Of a stretch of 64,000 nt of DNA, positions 1 to 9,222 are shown piece after piece. The stretch spans positions 1-64,000 of the forward strand of contig CAZKTO010000008.1 of assembly GCA_964555685.1 (NCBI GenBank), read 5' to 3'. Made by a program: the position numbers and the translations under genes. Below the pieces are notes generated by a model. The model did not search any database. It was given only the letters and a program-made list of their open reading frames with translations, and was not told the DNA's origin. The stretch is from CAZKTO01 sp964555685 (GTDB lineage: Bacteria; Chloroflexota; Dehalococcoidia; SHYB01). Positions within the stretch are counted from its first letter, which is position 1; every line of letters begins with the position of its first letter.

Positions 1-218
1 TTGAGGCCGATGAGACAGACTGACACGATCCGGTGATAGTGTTTGTGGTGGACGTGAGGAGAGTCGCACGCTCCTGAATCGCGGTCGTTGGAGCCTTGCA
101 CCTCACCGGAAGTACGGCCTTGGGCGGGGCAACGCCTCTTCCGTCGCCTTCCCCTGGTCCCGTCCTTGTCTCTTCACAAGGTCTTCCAGCGTCCCAAGCC
201 GCTCCACGATCACATTGA

Positions 219-593
219 TCGTTGTCCGCCCGGCCTGAAGGCGTGGTGCACTTCTACAACGGGCGGGCGACGGCGGAGCAGTGGATCAAAGAAGGCAAGT
301 ATGCCCTGAACTGGACCCGGCTCTCCTGCCACCGCTTCGTGGCCAACCAGGTGCGGCTGGCCCTGTTCGTTCTGGCCTACAACCTGGGGAACTTGTTGCG
401 GCGGCTGGCCCTGCCCAAGGCCATCAAGGACTGGTCCCTGCGCAGCGTCCAAGTCAAGCTCATCAAGACCGGCGGCCGGGTGGTGCGCCACGCTCGGCGG
501 CTCATCTTCCATCTGGCGGATGTGGCGGTGCCCAGAGACCTGTTTGCCGTGATCCTGGAGCGGGTAAGCAAGTTGCGTCTGGCGCCTGGCTGA
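219..593 (+). pseudogene. IS1380-family transposase, C-terminal remnant
   Basis: About 124 codons resembling the C-terminal quarter of IS1380-family DDE transposases: an FYNGRATAEQWIKEGK-type block, a WTRLSC block, LAYNLGNLLRRLALP and VVRHARRLIFHLADVAVPR. Full-length members are roughly 430-500 residues, so the N-terminal part with the first catalytic acidic residues is missing. In the same frame a TGA at 216-218 lies immediately upstream and no initiation signal is visible. Positions 1-218 carry no recognisable transposase frame. I see no convincing terminal inverted repeats. This is a dead copy. Confidence 0.8.
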
Positions 594-811
594 ACGCCCT
601 GAGTGTACGCAGGCGATGGGAGGAAGAGGCGACAAGGGGATCGTAAGGTCTCTTCGCCGGCTGACAAGATGGGAGGCCTGCTCAGGAGGGGGTTGGCGAG
701 CGTTCCGGCGTAGTGGATGGACGCCCGTCGCCGGTTTAGGGGTGCAAAAAGCTCTTGACCGGCGGATTACTCATAGAGTATCTTCGGCCCGAGACGAGGT
801 GGAGGCCGAGT
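594..811. other. Non-coding spacer after the transposase remnant
   Basis: No coding frame with family resemblance. It probably contains the decayed right side of the IS. The only functional signal seen is the GGAGG at 801-805 serving the gene that starts at 812. Confidence 0.4.
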
Positions 812-1922
812 ATGCCTGGCTCAGAAGTTGAAATGGGAAATTCCGGGCAAGATGAACGGCGCCGACGGCTCGATCGTGTGCTGGCGATGCTGGGCCAGTT
901 ACGAGAGCGAGTTGAGCAACTCTGCGGTGTCGTGGAACAGGCGGACAAGATATTCAGCTTTGGCGAAGACATGCGAGGGTTTCTCGGAGACGCTGATGCA
1001 CAGGAGTTGTTGCCCTACAGGGCTCGCAAGTCTCTGCTCAGAGCTGCGGATTGGTTAAACAGGGCAAAAAAGAAGGTCGCTCCTGCGAAGGACGCCTGTC
1101 ACCGGATAAGGAAGGTCCTGGACTACGCTGACAAGGTTGCCTCAGGCGTCGACCCTGAGTCGCTCTCCGAGCCATGGGTCCAGAAGGCCCTGGACAGGAC
1201 TCTGGAAGTCGCCGACAAGTTGGTGCCCGGCGGCGTCACTCCTGTCAAAGCTGTCATAGCGGTTGCATTGGTCGGGGCTGTCTTTGGGGGTACCTTTTTG
1301 GCCGTCATGTCCGATGGACCGCCCGCGGACGGAGAGGGCCCGGGGCTTGGTCCTACGCCAACGGCCCCTTTCATCCCGGTGCAACACACCCTTACCGTGA
1401 GCTGTAGCGGGTCGGGCTCGGTGAGCCCGCAGCNNNNNNNNNNNNNNNNNNNNNNNNNNNNNNNNNNNNNNNNNNNNNNNNNNNNNNNNNNNNNNNNNNN
1501 NNNNNNNNNNNNNNNNNNNNNNNNNNNNNNNNNAGTGCCGGAGCACCGTGCCCTACGCGGCGGGCACCGTCGTCACACTGACGGCCAGCCCGGCCTCGGG
1601 CTGGCTCTTCCTGGCCTGGAGCGGCGATTGCACCGGCACGGGCCCCTGCCAGCTCACCATGACCAGCAACAAGAGCGTAACCGCCACCTTCCAGCAGCGG
1701 TTCAGCCTGACGGTGGCCTGCGCAGGCTCCGGCACGGTGAGCCCGCAGCAGTGCCGGAGCACCGTGCCCTACGCGGCGGGCACCGTCGTCACACTGACGG
1801 CCAGTCCGGCCCCCGGCTCGGACTTCAGTGGCTGGTCAGGCGCCTGCTCCGGCCCCAACCCTTGCGTCGTGACGATGAACTCGGATAAGAGCGTCACGGC
1901 ACGCTTCTCGGGTATCCCATGA
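812..1922 (+). CDS. Membrane-anchored protein with InlB-type extracellular repeats (interrupted by assembly gap)
   Basis: ATG at 812 is preceded by GGAGG six bases upstream. The N-terminal ~130 residues are charged and helical (possible coiled coil). A single hydrophobic segment follows (VKAVIAVALVGAVFGGTFLAVM), then a Pro/Gly linker and divergent InlB B-repeats (bacterial repeat domain with GSGTVSPQ, YAAGTVVTLTASPA and WSGDC/WSGAC motifs). This suggests a single-pass membrane protein with a cytoplasmic N-terminus and an exterior adhesive or structural C-terminus. A 100-N gap at 1434-1533 falls inside the repeat array. With the N run removed the flanks join in frame, so the displayed frameshift is an artefact of nominal gap length. 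The repeat period is 216 bp (72 residues). The copy number is unknown. Function beyond surface exposure is not known. Confidence 0.7.
1434..1533. other. Assembly gap (100 N) inside a tandem repeat
   Basis: The left flank ends gtgagcccgcagc and the right flank begins agtgccggagc. The same two strings occur uninterrupted at 1738-1760. The gap therefore sits at the identical phase of a 216-bp repeat. It is most simply a collapsed array of unknown copy number. Confidence 0.85.
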
Positions 1923-2064
1923 AGGCCAACGATCATCAGGCCGGGGCGAAAGGGACGCCCGTCGTGTTCTGGAAGCAACTGGAGGTAGAGACCGACGATC
2001 CCGATTAAAACGTCACGGCGAGAGAATTCCGCGTCTCCAACAGATTCGGAATCTTTTTAAGTAG

Positions 2065-2322
2065 GTGGAGTCCATCCCTCCCGCGTCTCCACCAAATCCA
2101 GGCCCAAGAATCGACAGAGTGCCTCGACCTTCTCACGGCTCCGCGACGGGAGTGTTCTCTCGCTTCTCCCATTTTGGCAATGGTCATCTCATCCACGCCC
2201 ACAGCCTTTGCCACGTCTACCTGCCTCAACCCTTTCTCCAGCTGAGCCCTCCTGATACACTCTCCGAAGGTGGTCAGGTGGGCCTGGGCTATAGGAGGTG
2301 AGCATTTTCCACATTGAATCAA
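2065..2322 (-). pseudogene. XRE-type helix-turn-helix regulator, frame-disrupted remnant
   Basis: Reading leftward from about 2322, the frame gives TTFGECIRRAQLEKGLRQ and VAKAVGVDEMTIAK, a typical HTH_3 domain. After MTIAK the frame is lost. The expected continuation (REKVEALCRFLGLDLVETRE) is found in another frame to about 2080. At least one indel therefore separates the recognition helix from the C-terminal tail. Gene fragments of other families flank it, consistent with a decayed region. Confidence 0.6.
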
Positions 2323-2582
2323 CCAGGGGGCTCGTGGGCGGCGGGCGGTGGCCGCGCCCGGGCGAGATCAGCCTGAGCCATCGGGGCGTCCTGTTCCTGG
2401 ACGAGCTGCCGGAGTTCGGGCAGGCGACGCTGGAGGTGCTGCGCCAGCCCCTGGAGGACCGGAAGGTCACGATCAGCCGGGCCCAGGGGACCGTGACCTT
2501 CCCGGCGAACTTCATGCTGGTGGGGGCCATGAACCCCTGTCCCTGCGGCTTCCACGGCGACCCGTTCAGGGAGTGCTCGCGC
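2320..2582 (+). pseudogene. ComM/YifB Mg-chelatase-like ATPase, internal fragment (copy A)
   Basis: About 87 codons match the centre of ComM/YifB AAA+ proteins: GLVGGG, RPGEISLSHRGVLFLDELPE (Walker B), VLRQPLEDRKVTISRA, TFPANFMLVGAMNPCPCG and GDPFRECS. Full-length proteins are about 500 residues with an N-terminal Lon-like domain and Walker A. Both are absent here, as is the C-terminal lid. After about 2582 the frame has no family match. Two related fragments occur at 56892-56950 and 58945-59126. Confidence 0.8.
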
Positions 2583-2628
2583 CCACCCGGGGTTCGACCG
2601 GTGCCCGCCGCGGCGCTTCCTGGACTCG

Positions 2629-3045
2629 TCAGGAGGCGCCCAGGACCCGGGCCGCCCGGCCTGCGTTGCGGGGCTTGACCCACAGGATGGCCCCGTAGCG
2701 CCGTCGTCCGGCGGCGACGCCGTTCATGGCCGTGATGTTGATGCGAGCCTTCGCGAGCTTTGTGACCAGGTCAGCCACAACCCCCACGCGATCGTCTCCC
2801 TGAACGAGGAAGGCGCTCTTGGGCCCAACGAGCCTGATCTTGGCTCTCCGGGCTGCCGCCAGAAAGGCGCGCTTGTTGGCGGGGACGAAGTCGAGCTGGG
2901 CGCGGCCGGCGCTGGCCGGGAAGCCGTTGTACGCCAGGAGATTGACCCGCGCCGCCTTCAGCGCGCCCAGAACCTTTGCGCCTGCTCCGGGGCGATCAGG
3001 TACCTCCGTGTAGTAGTACTCGATACGTCTGACAATATCCGCCAT
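2629..3045 (-). CDS. Tandem ACT-domain protein
   Basis: 138 residues. The ATG at 3045 is preceded by GAGGAGG with good spacing, so the longer upstream extension is not used. It has two ACT-like halves: residues ~5-65 (IEYYYTEVPDRPGAGAKVL, then NLLAYNGFP) and ~70-135 (FLVQGDDRVGVVADLVTKLA, then INITAMNGVAA). No catalytic domain is attached. Free-standing tandem ACT proteins usually bind a small ligand such as an amino acid and act as regulatory subunits; the ligand here is unknown. It is separated from the following amidohydrolase operon by about 80 bp on the same strand. Confidence 0.75.
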   Translation of the reverse strand: MADIVRRIEYYYTEVPDRPGAGAKVLGALKAARVNLLAYNGFPASAGRAQLDFVPANKRAFLAAARRAKIRLVGPKSAFLVQGDDRVGVVADLVTKLAKARINITAMNGVAAGRRRYGAILWVKPRNAGRAARVLGAS

Positions 3046-3126
3046 GGCGCTGCCTCCTCTCGAAAAATACCGCCGCTCCGCCCGCATGGTACCGCTGGAC
3101 TTCGGGACCAGTCAATACTGCACCAA

Positions 3127-3969
3127 TCAAGTGGCGCCGCGCAGTTCTGGCCAGAACTTCAGCGCGGTCCCGGCCTCGAACCATTCCCGGTTTCGAGAGC
3201 TCAGCCCTGACCGCGAGCGGCGCCCCAGCTCGGCGTGTTGCTGGTAGTTCAGGTGATTGGTCTGCGAGTAGTCCGATCCCCACATGAGCCGATCGGCCCC
3301 GAACATTCGGACCATCTGGTCCACCAATCGCCTGGGGTCTCCTCCATCCTGCCTGGCCTGATGCAGGATGATGGACGTGACCTTGAGATGGACCGCGGGC
3401 AGGTCCGCGAGAGCCCAAAAGGCCTGCGCCTTCTCGTACGGCGGTCCGCCCGAGATGTCGGGGAACCCGCAGTGGTCCAGCAGGACCGGGGCCGGCGGCA
3501 GCCGCTGGAGCGCCGCGCGCAGCCACGGGATGTTCGCCTGCTGAATTTGCACGCATATCGGGATGCCGAGCTCAAGCGCCTGGGCCCATATCGATAGGAT
3601 GGATGGATCGACCTCTCCCGGTATGAGCTCCCTCCCACGTGGCGGTAACAGGCGAACGCCGCGCACGCCGCGCTCTCTGACCCAGTACGTCAGGCGGGAC
3701 GCGGGATCATCTTCCGGGTCAACGACGCAGACGCTGGCGAAGTGGTCCGGGTAGAGCCGGGCGGCATCGGCGGCATACCGGTTATCGAACTTGTACGGCC
3801 CGAACCCTTGCACGAGGATCGCCCGGGCGACGCCGTTCTCCTTCATCAGCGTCAGGAGCAGCTCGGCCGGGACCGGCGTCTCTCGATACCAAGCGGCGGG
3901 ATATCCAGGTCCCAGGGGGTATCGCTCCTGGTCATCGGCTACGACGTGGGTATGGGTGTCGATGATCAC
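3127..3969 (-). CDS. Amidohydrolase 2 family TIM-barrel hydrolase
   Basis: About 280 residues from GTG 3969, which has AGGGGA upstream; an upstream GTG at 4011 would add 14 residues. The first residues VIIDTHTHVVAD carry the HxH metal motif. Other barrel signatures are VLLDHCGFPD and the late Asp in WGSDYSQTNHL. This is PF04909 (Amidohydro_2), a family of metal-dependent hydrolases and decarboxylases such as ACMSD and gamma-resorcylate decarboxylase. The exact substrate cannot be read from sequence. It follows another family member by 86 bp on the same strand, so the two are probably co-transcribed. Confidence 0.8.
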   Translation of the reverse strand: MIIDTHTHVVADDQERYPLGPGYPAAWYRETPVPAELLLTLMKENGVARAILVQGFGPYKFDNRYAADAARLYPDHFASVCVVDPEDDPASRLTYWVRERGVRGVRLLPPRGRELIPGEVDPSILSIWAQALELGIPICVQIQQANIPWLRAALQRLPPAPVLLDHCGFPDISGGPPYEKAQAFWALADLPAVHLKVTSIILHQARQDGGDPRRLVDQMVRMFGADRLMWGSDYSQTNHLNYQQHAELGRRSRSGLSSRNREWFEAGTALKFWPELRGAT

Positions 3970-4055
3970 GAAGACCGGTCCCCTGGGGGCCTCGTCGCAG
4001 CAGCGCCCCACGACAGCCGTATCCCGCGGCTGACGGAATATCGAATCGTCCTCGC

Positions 4056-5189
4056 CTACGGCAGGTTGAAGATCCTGACGGGGTTATCGACCAGCACCTT
4101 ATGCCGCTCGGCGTCGGTCCACCCCTGGGTAGATTTGGCGATGTACTCCCGGGACTTCGGATACGTGCCGGTGCCGTGAGGGAAGTCTGATTCCCACATC
4201 ATGTTGTCCACCCCAATCAAGTGGCGGAGCTTTGGCCCCAGGTCCTCGAACCAGAAGTTCACATAGCACTGGCGGTGGAAGTATTCGCTGGGCCTCAGTT
4301 TCATCCCGTGGTTCTTCAGGTCCTGCGCCTCCCACTGATGGTCCGCCACCTCCAACAGGTACGGCACCCACCCAATCCCGCTCTCCGAAGACACGATCTT
4401 GAGCCTGGGGAACCTGTCCAGGATGCCGGAGAACAGGATCGTGGTCATGACCTCCACGTTGGCGGTGATGGCCCGGGTGGACACCAGCGACACGAAGATC
4501 ATGGGCGATGACGTCGTCATGGGCTTCTGCCTGGCCAGCCCCATGCTCGCGCCGGAGCCCACGTGGAAGTTGATGGAGAGCTCCGCATCCTGCGCCGCCT
4601 CCCACAGAGGGTACCAGTATGGCTCTTCGATGCCGGGGTAGCCCCACTGTTCAGGAAAGGCGAAGGAGACGCCTTTGATGCCTGCCGTGGCCATCCGGCG
4701 CAGCTCCGCAACGGCCTTGCCGACATCCCACATCGGGAGGTTGCAGAGCGTGATGAACCGCCCAGGAAATGGGGTCGCCCACTCCTCGATCTGAAAGTCG
4801 TTGTAGGCCCTGATCGCATCGAGACGGAACTCCTCTGGGTACTCGGGATTGCTGAACGTATTGCCAGCCACGCCAGCGATATTCCCGAAGAAGGTATGGA
4901 CATCAACCCCGTCTTCGTCCATAGCCTTGATTCGCTCGGATGGCACGTACGCCTTGGGTGGCACGTCCTCCCATCGCAGCGGAGGCTTACCCACGGGGAC
5001 GATGCCGCGCACCGACCCGACTCCACCCCCACGGATCTTTTGGCCATAGATGTACCAGTGGTCGGCGCCGTCGGGGTCGCGGCGGATCTGGGGAACCTGG
5101 TCCCCCCACTTCGCCCTGGACATCCTGGACGTCCAGCAATGGGGCGCTTCCTGCAAGTGGTCGTCCGTGGAGATCACTCGGTACTGCAT
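4056..5189 (-). CDS. Amidohydrolase 2 family hydrolase (MQYRVISTDDH group)
   Basis: 377 residues. ATG at 5189 has a strong GAGGAGGG site. The N-terminus MQYRVISTDDHLQEAP provides the first metal ligands. Further motifs are INFHVGSGAS, IVSSESGIGWVPYLLEVADH and MWESDFPHGTGTYP with the metal-binding Asp. It is a clear paralogue of the gene at 59128-60288, sharing the same N-terminal block and YFxRQCYVNFWFE. Substrate unknown. It is the first gene of a two-gene unit with the next amidohydrolase downstream (3127-3969). Confidence 0.85.
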   Translation of the reverse strand: MQYRVISTDDHLQEAPHCWTSRMSRAKWGDQVPQIRRDPDGADHWYIYGQKIRGGGVGSVRGIVPVGKPPLRWEDVPPKAYVPSERIKAMDEDGVDVHTFFGNIAGVAGNTFSNPEYPEEFRLDAIRAYNDFQIEEWATPFPGRFITLCNLPMWDVGKAVAELRRMATAGIKGVSFAFPEQWGYPGIEEPYWYPLWEAAQDAELSINFHVGSGASMGLARQKPMTTSSPMIFVSLVSTRAITANVEVMTTILFSGILDRFPRLKIVSSESGIGWVPYLLEVADHQWEAQDLKNHGMKLRPSEYFHRQCYVNFWFEDLGPKLRHLIGVDNMMWESDFPHGTGTYPKSREYIAKSTQGWTDAERHKVLVDNPVRIFNLP

Positions 5190-5217
5190 GCCATCCCTCC
5201 TCGCGGATGTGCCCGCA

Positions 5218-6543
5218 CTATCCTGACGGGCTCACCAGGGCCATGCCGCGGGGCCCTCGCCCCGTGGCAAGCCGTGACGCCTCCAGGGCGCCGAACCGCG
5301 GCGCACCGGTCGCCGCGTCCAGCATCGAGACGCTGGACTCATCGAACGACGTGACGTAGAGCGCGTCGCGTTGGCCGTCCGCCAGCAACGCGCGCGCCCC
5401 ACTGCCCACCCGCACCGAAGACCGCTCGCGGTCGCCAGAGAGATAGCGCCCCGTCTCGCCATCGCGCAGCTCCACCACTTGGGTACCGAAGCAGGAGACG
5501 TAGACGATCGGCTTGGAGGGGTGGGCGGCCACGGCGAAGGGCGTGGGCGCCGTCGGCAGCGTGGATGCCTCCCTGCTCCCGAAGAGAGGCTCGCCGGTGC
5601 GTGCATCGAAGAGCGCCAGGCCGTCGCGGCCCTCCAGCGCCTCCGGGACGTACAGGATACGCTCGTCGGCGCTGAGCGCGATGCCACGCCCCTTGCCCAC
5701 GGCGAACGTCGAGGCCTTCAGCGTGCCCCGGAGTGGCCGCATGGTCCGGGCCTCCAGCATCGCGACGGCCCCCTCACGCAGCCGGACGTACAGGACGTCC
5801 GCCCTGCGGTGGAGCGCCATCACGCCCGGCTGGCCCGGGAGTGCGAAGGTGGACCCCTCTCGCGACCCGAAAGCGTACGCCCCGGACCGGGGGTCCAGCA
5901 CGGTCACGGAGCACGATTCGGAGTTGCTCACGTACAGCAGGGGCTCCTCGTGGTGCGCCACCGCATAGAGGGGGAGCTGACCCGTTGCGCGGGTGGAGGC
6001 ATCCAGGTCTCCCGCCAGGTACGCCCCGTCCCTGGCCGAAAGGAACGTGACGCCGCCGCCCTGGTAGTTGACCACGGCCAGCGTGCCCCACGACGCGCAG
6101 GACTCGATGGCGATGGGACGGCCCGCGACCGGGACCGAGCTACTCTCGAGGGTCACGCCCAGGTACCGGCCCGTCCGCGCGTGGAGAAACGTGACGCTAT
6201 CGCCCAGGAAGCTGGCGATAGCGATGGCTTCCGCCATCGGCGCTCGCGGCCGGAACCGGTGAGGACCGGCCGGCGCGGCGGCCCGCACCGGTTCCGTCAG
6301 CAGGCCCGCTCGCCCCAGGCCTGCCAGCAGCAGCGCCCTATCGAAGCCGCGGATGGCCTCGCCGCCGATCAGCGTCAGGGGCGCCGAGCCCGGCCCATAC
6401 CGGGCCGCCTCCAGGCGATTCGCCTCGTCCGTGAGCATCCTTGTGGTGAACGGCACCCGGTGGCGTGAAAGGAACTCTTTCACCAGCTCGCAGATGCCTC
6501 AGCCGGGCATCGCGAAGACAGCGACAGGGGTCTTCGTTTCCAT
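5218..6543 (-). CDS. Glutaredoxin-like domain fused to a beta-propeller; in-frame TGA, candidate selenoprotein
   Basis: From ATG 6543 the frame reads METKTPVAVFAMPG, then TGA (6499-6501, codon 15), then GICELVKEFLSRH without loss of frame to 5218 (441 codons in all). The N-terminal ~85 residues look like a glutaredoxin fold: a beta strand, the redox motif at the TGA, then SAPLTLIGGEAIRGFDRALL with the cis-Pro and Gly-Phe-Asp block. If TGA is selenocysteine the motif is U-G-I-C, at the position of glutaredoxin C-x-x-C. The rest (~100-441) is a YVTN/YncE-like beta-propeller with repeats of VTFLxARTGRYLG and SSSVPV/ASTFAV type. A hairpin fitting bacterial SECIS rules follows the TGA. Alternatives are a sequencing error (TGC or TGT to TGA) or initiation at GTG 6483, which would leave a truncated redox domain. 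Confidence 0.7.
6452..6498 (-). promoter_or_regulatory. Candidate bacterial SECIS element of the glutaredoxin-like gene
   Basis: Directly after the TGA the mRNA can form a lower stem GGCAUC/GGUGCC (nt 1-6 with 42-47). A perfect 7-bp upper stem GUGAAAG/CUUUCAC (6483-6465) closes a 5-nt loop AGUUC. The loop begins 23 nt after the UGA and has G as its second base. This matches the usual description of bacterial SECIS elements: a short stem-loop just after UGA with a G in the first two loop positions. Confidence 0.55.
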
Positions 6544-7231
6544 GGCCCAACGGACCTCTTCAAGGCAGGCCTATCTTACCCGCGATTTCTCATATGGATG
6601 GCCGGTCGGGCACTTCCCGCCTCCAAGCCTGAGTAGGGCTGATGCTACGCCTGCTCGATGAGGCGGTCAAGCAGCTCCTCTCGGCCCGCCAGGCGAGGCG
6701 CCCATACATAGAAGAAGCGCCCCGCCTGGGGCGCCCCGTTTTCCGTCCCGAAAAGATCACCGCTCCGGTTCCCGCTACTTCCGGTCGCTGTGACCGGTGG
6801 TGGCGGGCCTCACGAGCACCGGCCTCGGGAGGCGTCCGCCCTTACGCCTGGGAATCCAGAGCGGCTTCCGCGTCCCCGCCGGCGTTCCACACTCCAACTC
6901 GCGCCTTCAGAGGCTCGGGCCACGGGGCTTCCAGCGCCGGCGGGAGACCTAAAGAGGGTTGCTCTCGGAGGAGCGTTCTCACGATTCCCACCCCCTCCCC
7001 TCCCACCCTCATCATAGCACCAGCCCAACAGGAGTCAAGGCCCGGCGCGAAAGATGGAGCGATCGCCCCAGACGTCTGAGGCGAACGTACTGGATGCGAG
7101 CGTTGCCTGCAGGGATCGGTCCTGTGCCTCCGCTCCAATCCAGCCTTGTGGCCGCGGCTCGGCGAAGAGGTCAGGCCCTAAGAGGTGCGCGCGGCCCCTC
7201 GCCATGCCGTGCGGCACGTCAGCCGGCGGGC
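6544..7231. other. 688-bp stretch without an intact gene
   Basis: No ORF here has convincing family similarity. On the minus strand a short frame at about 6650-6785 ends GRFFYVWAPRLAGREELLDRLIEQA-like before a TAG. It has the look of a genuine protein C-terminus but has no start and no identifiable family. The rest is C-rich non-coding sequence. Confidence 0.35.
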
Positions 7232-8176
7232 CTAATATGCCCCCTGCGTCTCGAAGATCGTCCGCGGGTTCTCCCGCGTCATCTGGTCGATCTGCGCCTG
7301 CGTCACGCCCGCAGCCCCCAGAGCCGGGACGACGTTGCTGTGGATGTGGAAGTAGTTCCAGTTCGGCATGCGGTCGGAGCGGTAGGCCGCTGGCAGCATA
7401 TCCATGAAACAGTTGGCATCGTGGGAGAGGACCATCTTGTCCGCGTGGCCCCGCTGGCAGAGCTTCGCGATCGTCGCCACGCGCTGGGCGGTCGTCAGGG
7501 GCGTCTCGATCCCGAAACGGTCCATACCGATGTAGCTGCCCCGGCGGATGATCGTCTCCAGGTAGTCGATGTCGTCGCTGTCGCCCGAGTGGCCGATGAC
7601 GACGCGCCGCAGATCGACCCCTTCGCTCTCGAAGACATCCTGTTGCGATAGGCCGGTCCTGTTGCGCGGTAGTGTATGGGTGGAGATCGGGACGCCCGTC
7701 CGCCGGTGCGCCCGGGCCGCCCCGCGCAAGATCTTCTCGTTGACCTCATCCATCGCCGGCTCCGTCGCCACCTTGATCGCCCCCGCCCTGATCCCCGTTC
7801 CTGCGATGCCCTTCACGATATCGTGCGTGAACATGTCGGCCAGCTTATCGGCGTCCTGACTGCGGATGTACATGGGCGGGTTCATCCAGATGCCCGTGGC
7901 CACGATGATGTTGAGGTCCACCCGCTCCGCGATCTGCTTCAACCTTGGGATGTCCCGCCCCAGGTCCACGGTGGTCAGATCGAGGATCGTATCGACGCCG
8001 CCGGCCTTGGCCCGCTCCAGCAACTGCACCGCGCGGCCGGCCTCCCCCTGCGGGTCCCATAGGTGAGGCCAGTTCTCGAACACGCCCCACGAGCGAATGA
8101 ACACGTGCTCGTGCATGAGCGTGAATCCCAGCTTGGAGGTGTCCACAGGCCCCTTCATGGTGTTGACAACTGGCAT
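7232..8176 (-). CDS. Phosphotriesterase-like (PTE family) metal hydrolase, probable lactonase
   Basis: 314 residues from ATG 8176. Motifs follow the PTE family: LMHEHVFI (HxH), the candidate carbamylated Lys in GAIKVATE, His in GVPISTHT, His in VIGHSGD and the late Asp in LSHDANC. Family members are binuclear-metal enzymes of the amidohydrolase superfamily. Most bacterial PTE-like proteins are lactonases acting on lactones or N-acyl-homoserine lactones. Which one this is cannot be decided here. It is divergently oriented to the SMP-30 lactonase at 8377, with a shared 200-bp control region. An upstream GTG at 8233 would add a 19-residue extension with no support. Confidence 0.85.
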   Translation of the reverse strand: MPVVNTMKGPVDTSKLGFTLMHEHVFIRSWGVFENWPHLWDPQGEAGRAVQLLERAKAGGVDTILDLTTVDLGRDIPRLKQIAERVDLNIIVATGIWMNPPMYIRSQDADKLADMFTHDIVKGIAGTGIRAGAIKVATEPAMDEVNEKILRGAARAHRRTGVPISTHTLPRNRTGLSQQDVFESEGVDLRRVVIGHSGDSDDIDYLETIIRRGSYIGMDRFGIETPLTTAQRVATIAKLCQRGHADKMVLSHDANCFMDMLPAAYRSDRMPNWNYFHIHSNVVPALGAAGVTQAQIDQMTRENPRTIFETQGAY

Positions 8177-8376
8177 CGCCTCACCCCGCTCATCGGATCT
8201 CGCCGGAAAGCGATCGCCCACAGTATCCACCAACGCCCGGTCGCGTCAAGCAGGTCGCTGCGATGGAGGCCCCAGAATCGTCCGTGCTCGGAAGAGGACC
8301 GAGGACCGGCCCCTCCTCCTGCCTCAGTCCACGCTCCGATGGGCATTCCTGATACACTCACCAAAAGCGGCAAACG

Positions 8377-9222
8377 ATGAAGACGCTGAGACCCAAGACC
8401 CTTGTCGGCGGCCTTGTCTTCCCTGAAGGGCCGCGGTGGCGCAGCGGGAAGCTCTGGCTCTCCGATATGCTGGCGCACCAGGTGATAGCCGTCGATCGAA
8501 ACGGTTCGAAAGCGGTGGTGGCGGAGGTCGGCCAGCGACCCTCGGGCCTGGGATTCCTCCCGGACGGCCGGCTGTTGATCGTGTCCATGGGGGACCGCAG
8601 ACTCCTGCGCCTCGACCCGGACGGCCTGCGGACGGTCGCCGACCTGACACCCATGGTGACGGGAAATCTCAACGACATGGTGGTCGATGGCCAGGGCCGC
8701 GCCTACGTGGGAAATGTCGGTGTACGGCGAGGGGAGGACTGGGAGCCGGCCAACCTGGTCTTGGTGAGTGGAGACGGACGGGCGCGGGTAGTGGCGGAGG
8801 ACCTCCAGTTTCCCAACGGATGCGCCATTACGCCGGACGGGAAGACGCTCATCGTCGCCGAGACGTACCGCCACGTCTTGACCGCATTCACCATCCAGCT
8901 GGACGGGTCGCTCACGCAGCGCCGGACCTTCGCGGACCTGGGCGAAGCCGTACCCGACGGCATCTGTCTCGACGCGGAGGGAGCGGTGTGGTTGGGATCG
9001 TTCTTGACGGGCGCATTCCTCCGGGTGATGCCCGGCGGTGCGGTGACTCATACGATCTCGGTGCCCGGACGATGGGCCGTCGCCTGCACCCTCGGGGGCC
9101 GGGACCGCCGGACGCTTTTCCTGGTAACGGCGACCACCACGTTCGACCAGCTTCGTGCGGGAAAGTCGGCCGGCCAGGTGGAAACGGTCCGGGTAGATGT
9201 TCCGGGCGCAGGGTGGCCCTAG
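8377..9222 (+). CDS. SMP-30/gluconolactonase family protein
   Basis: 281 residues. The six-bladed SMP-30/gluconolactonase propeller is evident: FPEGPRW near the start (metal Glu), PSGLGFLPDGRLLI, LNDMVVDGQGRAYVGN, FPNGCAITPDGKTLIVAET, PDGICLDAEGAVW and a final GGRDRRTLFLVTA block. These enzymes are divalent-cation-dependent lactonases. A paralogue lies at 55949-56785, sharing the same order of motifs and the C-terminal GAGWP. The substrate is unknown. The gene is divergent from the PTE-like lactonase. Confidence 0.88.
   Translation: MKTLRPKTLVGGLVFPEGPRWRSGKLWLSDMLAHQVIAVDRNGSKAVVAEVGQRPSGLGFLPDGRLLIVSMGDRRLLRLDPDGLRTVADLTPMVTGNLNDMVVDGQGRAYVGNVGVRRGEDWEPANLVLVSGDGRARVVAEDLQFPNGCAITPDGKTLIVAETYRHVLTAFTIQLDGSLTQRRTFADLGEAVPDGICLDAEGAVWLGSFLTGAFLRVMPGGAVTHTISVPGRWAVACTLGGRDRRTLFLVTATTTFDQLRAGKSAGQVETVRVDVPGAGWP

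Noticed and set aside
1..218. Left end and terminal inverted repeat of the IS1380 element
   Set aside because: No convincing inverted match to the region after 593 could be found.
6642..7079. 145-residue plus-strand ORF
   Set aside because: No recognisable domain, Arg/Ser/Pro-rich, no ribosome site; the opposite strand has a more protein-like fragment, but neither is convincing.
8341..8376. Minus-strand FGECIRNAH-like codons similar to the XRE remnant at 2250
   Set aside because: Only ~9 residues match and there is no further HTH sequence; could be chance.
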